A stretch of 64,000 nucleotides of DNA from Ophioderma brevispina. Taxonomy: Eukaryota; Echinodermata; Ophiuroidea; Amphilepidida; Ophiodermatidae. The notes under the pieces are model-generated. The model had not been told where the DNA came from. It did no database searches and saw only the letters and a list, made by a program, of their open reading frames with translations. Below, in pieces: positions 1-12,200 of the stretch (positions are counted from its first letter, which is position 1; every line of letters starts with the position of its first letter). The translations under genes and the position numbers were made by a program. Location of the stretch: positions 95,292 through 159,291 of the forward strand of contig JAMKCH010002905.1 of NCBI GenBank assembly GCA_023653785.1, written 5' to 3'.

Positions 1-3000
1 TCTTTCTGCTACTTCTGTGTACACTGAATATCGTAGTCGTTTTTCCCTTGTTTTTGTTTTATCAACACAACTTATAATAGGCCCCCTATTGCGAGTCTCT
101 CCCAATCGAGGAAAATTTTGCTTTGAGAGTGGCTAGCGGGTCAAAGAAATGGCTGAATGAATTTTACCTGGGCTTTCATCGATTTATTATCATCATCCGT
201 GATGTTTCAGTCGTATTACAATACGGGTTACAATACCAATTTGCTAGCTTATGCGAGCTCGTTGAATCCCAGGCGGTGCCTTTCACAGTAAACTAGAGTA
301 AGCAATATAGGGAACTAAGCACCGGGAAAGTCACAGTACTGGGTGATCGATGTAAATGTATCCTAATACATAGTAGTAAATTGTACACAATAAATACGGA
401 CATCATTTACCACCCAAAGAGTTCAGTTATATTTGTTTCATATAAATTATTTTGTTGTCATGTTTTGCTTTTTCCCCTATGTTGGATGAACCGCTTCCGC
501 GTGTACCATCTGCTTTTATAAAGTGTAAAACAAAACGCCATAAATACTATTCTAATTGTATTATTTACTTATTGTTTTCACAAATGCAGACAAATATAAT
601 CTGTTTTTTGCAATTCGACACGAAATTCATTACTGTATTACTGTCTCGTTCCTTTCCACAAGGCACAGTGCCAATTAGAATATGAATTAAATGCTTAAAT
701 TGATTATCAAAATGACAAATTGTTTTCCTTTATTTATGATTTATCCATGCTTAAAATAATTTAATTTTTAGCATAATAGTTTATTATAATTTTGCAAAAC
801 GACTGGTAAAATAGACTAAAACACTGAAACACGCCTAAAATTATCTTAATTGGACGGAGACTAAGTTTTTTCCTGTGTCTACTATAATTATACTCAATGA
901 TTGTTTTACATTATATCACAATTTAATATCTTATTAATTTTAATAAAACAACAAAATAATTAATGTTAGGCCAAGGTTTTAATGGGGTTACAACGCACGT
1001 TATTGTTTAAACCACGCGTTTTTCCTAATGGGACCGCATTACCGTGGGCCGAATTGCCGTGAGCAACCGAACGGACTGGGACCGAATTGATACTGAGTCC
1101 GAATCGCATGTGGGCTAACTGGGGGGGGTTTTTTTTTTTTTTTGTTTTTTTTTTTTGGGACCGATCGGGCCACCTTACAGTGTTGCAAAATATTGAGCAC
1201 CCATATGACGCCCAACTGACACAATTTATGACGCCAAATCGACTATAATTAGAACTTTAATACTCTGTTCTAAAAATCAAAGTCGGTGCTTGGTACGTGA
1301 CGGTTTGTAATTGTATTTGAAGAGCTTATTCTTGTATTGTTTATAACCCAGTAAAACGATTATAGTAGCCGTAACAATCCTTTTCCTGGCCGCGATCACG
1401 CACGGCCGACCAGCTGTAAGCTTTTCAAGAGGTAGTGCTATAAGGTGTTTTCTTGAATTGGTTCAAGGGACGTAAAATGATCGGCATAGGCAACAACTTT
1501 CATACCGGCACGGAGTCAGTCAGTTACACGGATTTGCTCACACTGGCTGGTCTTCCGACCAGAAAAAAACGTGATTCATAACTTTACACTTGCCGCATTG
1601 CATCATAACACCCGAGCCGAAAGCCCCTGGTATACTGTTATTATTGTCCCAATTTTAAAACATTTAATCGTTCAGATCATTAAGGGAATCAACTAATAAG
1701 ACATTGACGATGAACTTGGATGTAAACATTTCAATAGAAAAGGTTACAATGCATAAGGATAGCTGGTAATAAACTTCAGATTTACTGTTTTCGTTTGAGG
1801 TGAGGCTATTTCCTTTTGTTACTTTAAATTCAGTATAAATAATTTGTTACGGGGAATTTCACATCAAATTTGGGTTTGACTTCTTCAACAAAAAGTGGAT
1901 TAGATGAGGATTATTTATTACGGAGGGTTGACAAGTAGGAAAAAGCGAGCATGAAATCCATAAAATTAGTTATGTTGCGGAGAAAATTAGAAACAATCTT
2001 GGACGCAGAACCCCGCAGCGCGCGCAGTGGCTGTAAGCCGGCTAAAACTAAAACGGGGATCCGTCTGCTCATCCAGTCCCACGGTAAGGGTATTAAGCCG
2101 GCTGACTATGATTTCAGTTTGTGAACTTATGGACCATCTTTTCCATTCATGCGGGGACAATGAATATAATATTAAAGAACAATATACAGATGTTGAATCT
2201 TACAAAGGAATTTTATTATGGGAAAACAGCCAATTTTTGGAAAAAATAAAGATTTGATGACGTGCACGGCATGATTGGTTTATTATTTTGTTCGGGGGAC
2301 CCATCAGGTAAAAATGACGTTTGTATCCCTACATTGGAAAAAAACAACCGATTATTCGTCATCGTACGTCGGTTTTTGACTCAGTAGGAAAAGGTAAATT
2401 TTGTAATGTTTAGACATAAGAAACGGTGTCTTTTGGAAAAACATAATAGCACTTTGGGCAGCAGAGGGTCATGTACAGGGGGGACCCTGGCTTTAAAAAA
2501 CAACCCCCCCTTAAGGGGGTTTTCGGAATTGTATTAATTATATCGTCGCCCCCGAAGAGCCAACTGATAACCTGATACGAAAAGTGACCTGTAACTGACA
2601 CGTGACACCAAACTATTCATGCATCTCGTTACAGTGTCTAAACTACAATACCGCAAAGCAGCAAGAATTATGTATCTCGGTGTCAACACGTAATCGATCA
2701 AGGATGTGGACTATACATTGTGGTTCTTAGTAAACAGGGAGGGTAGGACACGATCTGCTCGATTTGGGCATTGGGGATTTCAAAACGGAATTTCTGAAAA
2801 CTGTACAGCATTTACTATGGCAGTCTCGGTCCCAGTAATTAAAAATCATCTCTTAAACCTTTGTTGAAAAAGCTCTTAGTAATATCATGATAAATTAAGA
2901 AAAAATATTGTTCAACATTCCGTCGGGTAGTGGATAACCCCGCTTGCAAATAGGTAATTTCCAATAACGGTCATTTAGCTTTAAATATTCGTGACCAGGG

Positions 3001-3749
3001 CCTAGTCTTTAGTCAAGTCTGTGTGTAACTGTTCGATATGCGTAAGAGCGGACCTCTACCGTTAAGTCTTTGAAACAACTAGCACCCGGAAGTTAATGCC
3101 TTTTTGAATTTGCTATTGCTGTAGGTTTGGCATGTCCTACCCCCTGGTGTAAAGACTCGTTTCAATGCATTTTAAGGGCGTAGTAACGGACTATTTCAAT
3201 GCAGGTCAAGTCATAGTGTGATACTTTTCAATGACGTACTTACCGGCATCGGGGTAAGCTAATCTTAAATTGGTTTTCGAACATGTTCAAAATTCAAATC
3301 AATGCAAAATTAATGCTCCTTGTGATGCCATGAAACAGTAATAGTAACAGTGTCATGGCACGCATGAATTTGAAACATTTAACATCAAGGATAAGCTTAT
3401 ACTGCCTCATTGACACCATCACCATGTGACTGGTCATCTCAACGGAAAGACTGGCATGGCACCGCATGCTTCTAACTCGATAGATTTCCTGATCCAATAT
3501 AGCAACTGTTAACTGATTTTGTAATCGGGTTCTTCCTAAGAGTCTTGGGTATCTCAAGGTAGGTGATTTGTTACCATTTGGAATCAAAATGTGTGATTTG
3601 GAGGCCAAAACTTACCTTGCATGCAATAACATTGGGTTCCGAATTTGACACCCTCAACTTTGTTTACATCCAGATTTCAGGTGATGAATTTCAGCTGTGC
3701 TTTTAATTTGGTTTTGTATTGAATGTACACTGCTTAAAGATGCTATAAA
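1..3749. other. Gene-free AT-rich stretch
   Basis: No exon with a recognisable protein signature was found on either strand. The open frames here are short and have no family resemblance. It holds a short cluster of GGACCGAATT-like words and a G-run/T-run near 1.03-1.17 kb, and a small CCCCCC...GGGGG hairpin near 2.50-2.52 kb. It lies downstream of the 3' end of gene A, which stops at 9.21 kb. Confidence 0.5.
1028..1175. repeat. Degenerate GGACCGAATTG-type repeat cluster with G and T runs
   Basis: Related words recur at short spacing: gggaccgcattaccg, gggccgaattgccg, gggaccgaattga, gagtccgaatcgca and gggaccgatcggg. A G8 run and T-rich tracts lie between them. This looks like a decayed short-period repeat; the family was not recognised. 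Confidence 0.4.
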
Positions 3750-4112
3750 CACTGTTAAAAAATGTCCGTAAATTTACGGAAATTTCTGGCAGCAGTATTT
3801 CCAGTAATTTTTAGGGTAAATTTACAGAAATTTCTGTCAATTAACGGAACTTTGACAGTAATTTTACAGAAATTTGTCTCATATTATGGAAAAAAATATG
3901 TATTTTAACAGAATTTTTCCGTAATTTAAAATTACGGAACCAAAAAAGTCCGGAAATATTGCTGCCAGAAATTTTTGAAATATTTCCGTAAATTAACATT
4001 TTTAGCTATTTTTTATGTTTTTTGTTTTTTATTTTTATTGTTTTCTAAAACAGATTTTTCCGTAAATTTACTGAAAATCTGTTTTCTTAATTTACGGAAA
4101 TTTTTAACAGTG
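3750..4112. mobile_element. Inverted-repeat element (MITE-like) with CACTGTTAAAAA termini
   Basis: The left end begins CACTGTTAAAAAATG and the right end is the inverted ATTTTTAACAGTG. The 363 bp between them is built of repeated, alternating words such as ccgtaaatttacgg and ggaaatttctg in both orientations. A matching inner pair (gctgccagaaattt versus aaatttctggcagca) also folds back. There is no coding capacity. It resembles a non-autonomous DNA transposon. No clear target-site duplication was seen. Confidence 0.7.
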
Positions 4113-4269
4113 TATATATGTTGAGGGAATTTGCCACTGTTTTCATCGTCACTGCTATTAAAAGTTCACATCAATCATGCTTTTGTTAAATTACCTGTGC
4201 ATAACTCAAAACTCCAGAAACTTCCCCTGCAAAAGTAATCTCTATCAAACATAATACCCTTGAACATAC

Positions 4270-4309
4270 GCGCCATGGCTACAGAGCTATGCGCTCTGTA
4301 GCCATGCGC
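4270..4309. repeat. Short near-perfect hairpin
   Basis: GCGCCATGGCTACAGAGC is followed after about five bases by GCTCTGTAGCCATGCGC, an 18 bp stem with a tiny loop. It is GC-rich in an AT-rich setting. It may be a small foldback remnant; no function is evident. Confidence 0.6.
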
Positions 4310-4440
4310 ACCGATACACTCAATATCAAAACAGCCCTATTATAATTATTATACACCCCAAAACCATTGCACTCCTGGGTTTGTTCGCTGGTGGTGTGTA
4401 CCGAAAACTGAGAGTCCCTCATGAGAGAGTATTCTACCGG

Positions 4441-5453
4441 GGGGCCACTTGTATTCCAAGGTGGATATCATGCTCGTGTACAAAAACGCGTAATTAGGGT
4501 CGTTTTTTGTGACCAGGCGATGTACGCGCGTACATTGTTTAGGGTATCAAAATCATCAAAAACTCAAAATTAGGGTATGTTTTTCACGTCGAAAAATACG
4601 TGTTTAGGGTGTGATATTTTGAATACTTGTAAAAAAAATCGCATTAGAAATGCTGGGAAAATAGTGTGTTTTGTTCCGATTTTCTCCTGACTTCACATGG
4701 TAGATTTCCCGAGTGATTTTAACCATTTTCAGCCTTATTTTAGCTCTCTATGTCGTCGTCGTCTCCTCCAACACATAAAGCCTTTATAATGAGGAGTTTC
4801 ATTTCTTTTTGTGACTGCTCGTTACAAGTATAATGTACGTAGAAACGAAATTAGGGTCTGTCTCTAATTTATGTCAATCAAAACAAGTTTATGAATATTC
4901 AGTGCAGGTTTTAGTTCAATGAAATGGTTGAATTTGCAGAAAAATACTGCCAATAATTACGACATCCGACAAGACTCATTAATCCAAAGAAATAAGGACA
5001 ACTTTAAAAAGACTTGAAATTTTAATGTAATGGATTTGAATTGTAAACTTATTAGGCACAAGATAATGCACAAATTGTTATAAAATATGAAAACTTCAAT
5101 GAAATCAAAGATAAATATTTCCTTTATCAGGGCCATATAGGCCGATGTTTAGTGTATGGTTAAAGACACATTTTTATGAACGTGCGTGTTTAGGGTAGCA
5201 AACTTATGTCAAAATACTTGTTTAGGGTGTATTTTTACACTGTCATGCAAATTACATGTTTAGGATAGTAAAATCGAACCAAAACACTTGTTAAGGGTAG
5301 CAAAATCAAACCCAAAGTACTTGTTTAGGGTAGCAAAATCAACCAAACTATGTGCTTAGGGTGTTTTTCTTGCCAAGTGGAATACGCGCTTAGGGTACGT
5401 TTTGGGGGGCCATACACGAGCATGATATCCACCTTGAAATACAAGTGGCCCCC
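4441..5453. mobile_element. 1.0 kb TIR element with internal TTTAGGGT repeats
   Basis: About 40 bp terminal inverted repeats bound this element: 4441-4480 starts GGGGCCACTTGTATTCCAAG, and 5413-5453 is its near-exact reverse complement. Near both ends, inside the TIRs, the word gtttagggta or a close variant recurs at roughly 30-40 bp spacing, often followed by gcaaaatc. This is the subterminal repeat layout of some cut-and-paste transposons. No transposase frame was found, so it appears non-autonomous. Confidence 0.8.
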
Positions 5454-5480
5454 ATCCTAACCACCATGTCAACGTAAACG

Positions 5481-5565
5481 AAATAAACCCTGATCTTGTA
5501 GACGAGGCTAGAGGCAAAGGGCTGAAGTAAATGATACGTGTCAGTGAACAATGGAGAACAAACTA
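5481..5565 (+). repeat. Repeat shared with 53.45-53.54 kb
   Basis: The stretch aataaaccctgatcttgtag, followed by gacgaggc and then caatggagaaca, closely matches aataaaccgagaccttatag at 53451-53535 in the same orientation and order. It is a dispersed repeat of unknown family; the two open frames across these copies are by-products of it. Confidence 0.6.
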
Positions 5566-8500
5566 GGTAAGACACTAAGTCAAGGTGACACTGCATGTTC
5601 TTAAAGACGACTGTATGAGAAAACACGTGTGTATAAAGCAGTTTGATCAAAACAAAAGCTCTGGAGCATAACACATCGATAACTCCATTTTACGCGTGTT
5701 GCAAAAGAAATTCACTTCCGTCGTAACTTATCATTTGCAACCCGTGTGGTACTGTGACGCTTATTCCAAATTTAAAAAATTCAACACATAAACTGAAGCT
5801 CCTGAATTGTTTTTGAATTCCCAATCTCTATCTGTACACTATTCTTTTCCAAAATTCATCAAAGGTTAGTATTATACTTACTCTACAAGGACAAATTTTA
5901 TGCCCTCTGTAATAAAACATTATTCTGTAAACTAACATATGAAAATTGAACCTGGAAATAGCACAGTGAGAGCATGTCAAGAACATTTGGGCATCAGAAA
6001 CAAATAATTTTTTTGCTCTTGAAGGAATTATTATTCTTTGCATTGTACACTTATAATGCCTTACACATGTATGTGCTTGAATTGAGGGAATGCTTGTAAA
6101 ATATGGAACAGATACTAACTTCGAAAAGACAGTCATGATAATTCGTAAAGGTCATCTTCGTTTTAAATGTCTCTTTCAAGAAATAGAGTACTCCAAAATT
6201 TATGATAGTTATAAATTAAAGTTATTAACTTTATGTATTTTACACATTTTAATGAACAGTGCTACCTAATGGATTTAAGAACTATACTTCTCAAAATAAG
6301 CCACCCTCCACGAATATCACACAATACGAACGAACACCGAGTGCTATTCGATGAAAAAACCACAAACACAGAATATAATTTTGAATTAATTACACTGTTC
6401 GTATATATGATTTACTTCGATGTGTATACTTCATTCGTGTGTTTTATTTGGATGTTTTATGTGGATTTCAATTATTTCGGTTGGGTGTTGACGTTTTTGG
6501 CTAGTAAGAAGTTTGGACATCTTTCATGGTCCTATGAAATAAACTAATGCCAATATAATTAATTGTAAAGTGCTTCAGTTTCAGTTTATTTACCAAAATG
6601 ACATTATATTAAGCGTTAAAGTATAAATAGACATTGGCAGGTTGACCGAAATGAGCAAGCTCGTAAGGGCGGCCACCATATCACAGCGACAAACATTGAA
6701 AACATGATGATATCAGGTGCAAGACAAACAGTAAAGTTAACAACAGCAGAGAAAACACAAAAGCCACAATTACTTTGGGAAAAGATGAGTTTTAAGCTTT
6801 CTTTTAGAAAGCATGACAAAGAATGGGGTGCCGAATTGAGATGGGTGTAAATTAGTTAGGGGGCTTTAAGAGAAAAACTTTTATCTGCAGCAGATTGGAG
6901 AGTCTTTCTATGATATTTTGGCACAGCAAGGCGAGTATTATCTAATGCTGATCGGAGTCCTGTACGAGCTTGCGTGTACAATGTGAGGCAAGAGGTGAGA
7001 TATGATGATGCATGTACATTTAAGCATTTAAATACATATAGCATTGTTTTGAAATAAACGCGTTCTTTCACATGTAGCCAGTGAAGTTTATTAAGAAAAA
7101 TAGTTGCATGGTCGTGTTTTGAAGCACAAAAAATAAATTTTGGCAGCTCAGTTTTGAAAACGTTGTAATCTGTTTACGTAAGGTGTATTGGCTCCAAGCA
7201 AAGGTGCATTTCCAATAATCCAATCTGGACACAAACCAGGGATATTGCAACAACTGCGAACAGCTATCGGAATCCATAAATGGACGAATCCTTTAATGTT
7301 CCTCAAATCAAAGGTTGATATACATTATAAAGTAAGTCACCTGAGAGACATGGCACTGACATCGTCGAAAATAATGCCCAGGTTCCTGATGTTCTAATGC
7401 AGTAATATCCGATAAGAATTCCAGAATATAGGCCCATGATGGAGAATCGTATTCATTGCATATTGTGTTAAATAAGATGGGCGTAATGAATGAGCGTCCT
7501 TGTGGCATTCGATACGAAACATTCATTATGCAAATATGTTTGTTAATTTCTAGGAAGATCATTGTTGAGAAACTTAGTGCCATCAAATCGCCTTCCTGCA
7601 TTTTAAAATGGATTTCATAAATGGTCAGAGCATTCAATTGTTTAAATAAAGGTAAAGGCTCCGTCGCACAGCCGATTTGTTTTGCTAGAAACCCCACTTC
7701 CAGACGCTCAAGCGGTTTGCCGATTGACCAATTTTCGAAAATCGTGGCAGTTTTTTCTTTTTTCATGGTAGTTTTGGCCAGGTCGCTGGGAATGTTCTGT
7801 ACAGTCTTCTGTAGTCTTACCGATTATTTGCTAGAACCACTTCCGCTGCCTCAAGACTGGTGCCGATTGGCCATTTTTTTTCGAAAATCGTGAGTAATTT
7901 TCCTTGTTTCATTCAGCTGTATTTTGGCCGTTCTGGACTAGTCCTGTACATCTTCTTCTTTTCTGCACTCGTGTGTGGTCAGGATGAGCATGTGGCAAAT
8001 TTGAAAACACAAAACCGCCAACGATTTTGTTTCTTGCAGCTTAAAAAATCGTGGCGGTTTTGGAATCGGGAAGTTCGGCTTGAACACATGAGCAGTTTGT
8101 AAGCGTTAGCCGATGAGTTGGCGCGCATCAAGAGTGGTTGTGTGCAGTTGGAAATACATGTCCCCGAGCAATGATCGTCCCAAGCGGTCAGAAAAGCAAG
8201 CCCACTGAACATGTTCAATCGCGACTAAACTCGGCGACTACAGAAGATAGTCGCCGACTGTGTCTTTGTATGTCCTGCGAACTGATTGGTTCCTGAACCA
8301 GTGCCATGCTTGATCTGATTGATTTTATTGCCCCTTCATCCTATTGCTAGTCTGATTTGAAGCCCTCTTTCTTGGTAATTTTGTTAACAGACTGCAGCAG
8401 ATTTGAAAAATGGGTCTTGTGTAAATGGGAAGAGGTTGGGTCGTCGCGTCGCGGGTTGTCTTCTATGTGACGAACTTTTCTTGGCGTCAACAAGTCGGCC

Positions 8501-9209
8501 GACCAATCGACGAGCAGTTTTGACAGCGACATGTCACAATTTTGGCCGTCGTTTCAAGGTGGGGACTGAACAAGTGGCGTCGCTAATTAAACATGCTTGA
8601 TCTTGTTGATTTTCATGAATCTGTCGCCTACTGCTAAGGTGTTTTTCACAGCATCCGTTGTCTCGTTGACGACGGGGATACGCGCAGACTAATCATCCCT
8701 GGTCGTGATAAAAGGTTGGAAGTTTGCAAGTTTGAACAAGATTGTCGCCGATTTTTGGAAAAAAATGCGGTCTTGTGTAGTCCGGGGAAAGAGGTTTGGG
8801 TCGGGAGCTGTCTTCTGTGACTGATTGTGACATACTTTAAGGAATGAGCAAGCAGTGAGAACCAGTGCATAACCTCATGACTTTCTTTTGCCTTTTTTGT
8901 AAGTATTCAAACTGCAGTTGTTTCCATCAGCCAAAACAATATTTAACAGAAGTACCAGGTAGTATACAAGTTAAAGAATATCATGTGTAGACAAATGTCT
9001 AAGCGAAATAAAATACCAGTGTATTTAGAGACTATGTAAGCGATGTAATTTGTGTGGATATTCCAAGTAAACTTCATCATGAAATGCCAAGAAATTTGGT
9101 GTGCCACTGACCCTTTTAAGTTCCATTGTTATCAATCGATAATGAATATTGTGATATGTTGTTGTCTTGATGTAGTTTTTTTTTTTGTGAATGAGTGATG
9201 AGCAGCCTC
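5566..9209. other. Gene-free stretch downstream of gene A
   Basis: No recognisable exons. A direct repeat pair lies at 7.68-7.89 kb. The region immediately 3' of gene A's stop (below 9210) should hold its 3' UTR. No convincing polyadenylation signal was identified close to the stop. Confidence 0.4.
7681..7891. repeat. Two direct repeat units, about 146 bp apart
   Basis: 7681-7745 (tttgctagaaaccccacttc through the gattgaccaattttcgaaaa block) recurs at 7827-7891 (tttgctagaaccacttccgc through gattggccattttttttcga) with substitutions and small indels. It is probably a diverged local duplication. Confidence 0.5.
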
Positions 9210-9284
9210 TCAGTACCGCTTTTTAGACTGATACGGAATAACGCAGCTTCCAGAGACATTAGCGAATATATCTTGAAGAAAGAC
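9210..9284 (-). CDS. Gene A exon 11 (C-terminus and stop)
   Basis: After GCATTTGCAG the phase 0 frame reads VFLQDIFANVSGSCVIPYQS then KKRY and TGA at 9212-9210. It matches the last exon of gene B (PFVKETFKVTGNGYLQKE) at the F-x-x-x-x-F-x-x-V-x-G positions. It is much shorter than the vertebrate ODC C-terminal degradation tail. Confidence 0.7.
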   Translation of the reverse strand, partial: VFLQDIFANVSGSCVIPYQSKKRY

Positions 9285-12200
9285 CTGCAAATGCAAAAAA
9301 ATAATCCCACATAATTATCTAAACAATAATTTTAAACATTCCTGTGTGCAAAATCTACACGAGTAGGACAGTGCGCATACTCATGTGATTGCGTTACAAA
9401 GTACATTTTTGGAATTTGTCCTTTAAATAACAACATTAATAATAACTACTTATTTTAGGTCCAATATAGATGTTTTAATAATATTTAATGAACTTACTTT
9501 AATTTCCTTGGTGCAATGTATAAACAAGCGAGTGGCGGGTTGAAAACCATCAAAATTTAACTTCAAGAGCAAGCGTATAAGCACCAAAAGCTGGAACATC
9601 AGCAAACGTACAAGGTAGAGAAACCAATGGTGGAATTTGCTCATGAGAAGGCTATAAGGATTTCCTTTTTCAACAGAGGCTCCCACACTTTAAAACGGTT
9701 TGCGACATGGACATGGACATTTAGCTTGTAAAAAGAGGATGATGGTTTTTACCTTCGAAATAAATCCATTCACCGTTCAATTTTTGGTAAAAAAGGCGAT
9801 CTTTCATGACACAGTCTGCAACATCAAGAGTGGTGCCCCTCCAGACGGTGGACAAATACTTTGGTTCTCCTTCTGGTTCACGGTCCTGCAAATATTAAGT
9901 TTCATTATAATGTAAGTAGGTTCGTCTTACAATCTGGCCTAAATGCCAACAAAGAGTCACTTTTTGTTCGAAGCTTTTTTTGTTAATTATATAGTAAGAT
10001 CTGCACAATTTCTCATTGATCGTGGTTTCTGCCAATACCCACCAGTGGTGAAACAATTAGAATGACCTTGTGCCTTGACTAAACTGTTTCCAGTCGTTTG
10101 TCAATCTAACACTGTACGTGTCAGTGAAGTATTTATAAACAGCATTTGTAATGGGACGGAAATTATTTTGGCTTTCAGATGTTTTCTTGAGAACCGGGGT
10201 AGCATTCTAAGTAACTGCATCCCACCCCCTGAAGTAGAGTCACACTTCACAGTTCAAGGCCATTAACGAAGTATTTATTAAAGCAACTCGATTTGTCTAC
10301 CGGCGCATCGATCGAGTGAAGTTTGATAATCGTGCATTTTTTTGTTAGCTTCAAACATTGAGGGCATCTTCGTCCAGCCTTATAAAGAAATCAAAGATGC
10401 CAGGATGACAATTCCAGTATCATTAGAATCCGCTGGTGGTTTGCCTGTGTACTTAGGACAGGGGGGTTATCATGATCATTGTTTTGTCTAAGAGCATGAT
10501 AATAGTATAAACATTATCAGCTACGTCCATCTCCTGAATCACAGCAAATTTGGACAGGGATTTAGAACATGATTTCTTTTTCTGGAGCGAGACTCTTTTT
10601 CTTTCGCTCTCTGTATACCCCATTCACCATACATTTTTTATTCATGTTTTGAGTGTTTTTGTTAACAATGGCATGCTTGGCAGATGAAGAATTCTCGTTA
10701 ACAGTTAATTACATATAATGTCTTCAAGCGATTTGGACCCAAGCGACAGTATACAAATACTACAGGTTAGAGGAAATAGGGCACACTATTTTCCCGAGTA
10801 CTGGCAACGAGGGCCTATCACCTCCCGAACCCGAAGGGTGAGGGGTGCTAGCCCGTAGCCAGTACCAAGGGAAAATCGTGTGCCCTATTTCCGATAACCC
10901 ATGTAGTATTTTGTTTGTTTTTTATTACACCTCACTGTGACTCTAGGGTACGAGTGTTGTAGGGAAACCGTTCAATCTATTTCCCTAGGGAAATAGCTTC
11001 GCGTAATACGAATCAGCCCAATAAATAGCATGATTATTGCAGAATATTCATGAGGTGTAATACAAAGTATATGTTTCTAATCAACAATAGACAAAACATT
11101 CCTAATAAGAAAAAGGCCCTTTTTTTACAATAGATGATCAATATATATTTGTATTTCAGTTTTCATTTTTATTCTTTATTGAGATAACTTTCTTCTGATT
11201 ACTCCTCTCCTGAATTTCCATTGTATAACTTTAAGTCTTTGTGGCGCTATAGAATCCCTGCCAGGTCATGGTCAAATTTGCATAACAAAGTCAACATTAC
11301 AAAAAAGCAGTCGCACTCCTGATTCACACGAGAGCCCCACAACAGCGCCACAGAGTAGTGCCATAGAGTTTTGTACATGGTACAACTTTCCATGAGCTCC
11401 TATTTTTAATTAATACCACATTTATTTCTTTGCCAGTGCCACATGCTAGTATATATTATACCAGAAACGGTTATGACATTTAATTATGACCAATAAAGCT
11501 ACAAATTGTTTCGTACCTGCCCTGCCCTTTTCCAAGACCCATATCCAGTTGAACACTTAAAATAGAGCCAAAACTTTCAATGAGGGACTGTGCATGCCAT
11601 AGAGCACTGTAAAACCAGACATACCCTCTGTGTGTACGCATCGCTCACTAAACTTGATTTCTGGGCTCTCTTCATCACCAGACCAGTTTCTTTTGCCTCC
11701 CCATTTGTTACGGAACATTCTCTAGCTATATTTTTGGTAGGGGTGTTCACCCATATCTAGTGTAAGAGTGTCGTACCATGCCCAAAACAAAAGGACGTTG
11801 CCCTGTTTCATGAGGGAGAGACCGTCGGTCATCGCGCTCAGATCCGCGTGGATATTCCAGTCACTTTGGAGTTGAGTGCAGCTGTGTGCGAGTGTTGTGC
11901 CACTTGAAAAACATCGACTACTACACTGTGTGATTCTTGTGGCATTAACAGAAATCAGCAATTACATTTCAAAATCAATGCAACCATTTTAGTGACCATG
12001 AAGTCAAAGATAACCTTTTAACACATATAATTAAGCTTGTCTTGTGATTTTAAGTGTTAAATAAATCCATCTTCATTTTCATCAAAAAAGACCAGTTCGG
12101 TCATCTGATTAATATGTGATAAAAATGCAATTTCTTCGCAGATAATTAATCATAATTGAAAGCACCTTACTGGTTAACAAGTATTACCACCTCTTTAACA

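Noticed and set aside
7308..7766. 152-codon minus-strand frame
   Set aside because: No recognisable motif, no splice context and no match to either ODC gene; treated as chance.
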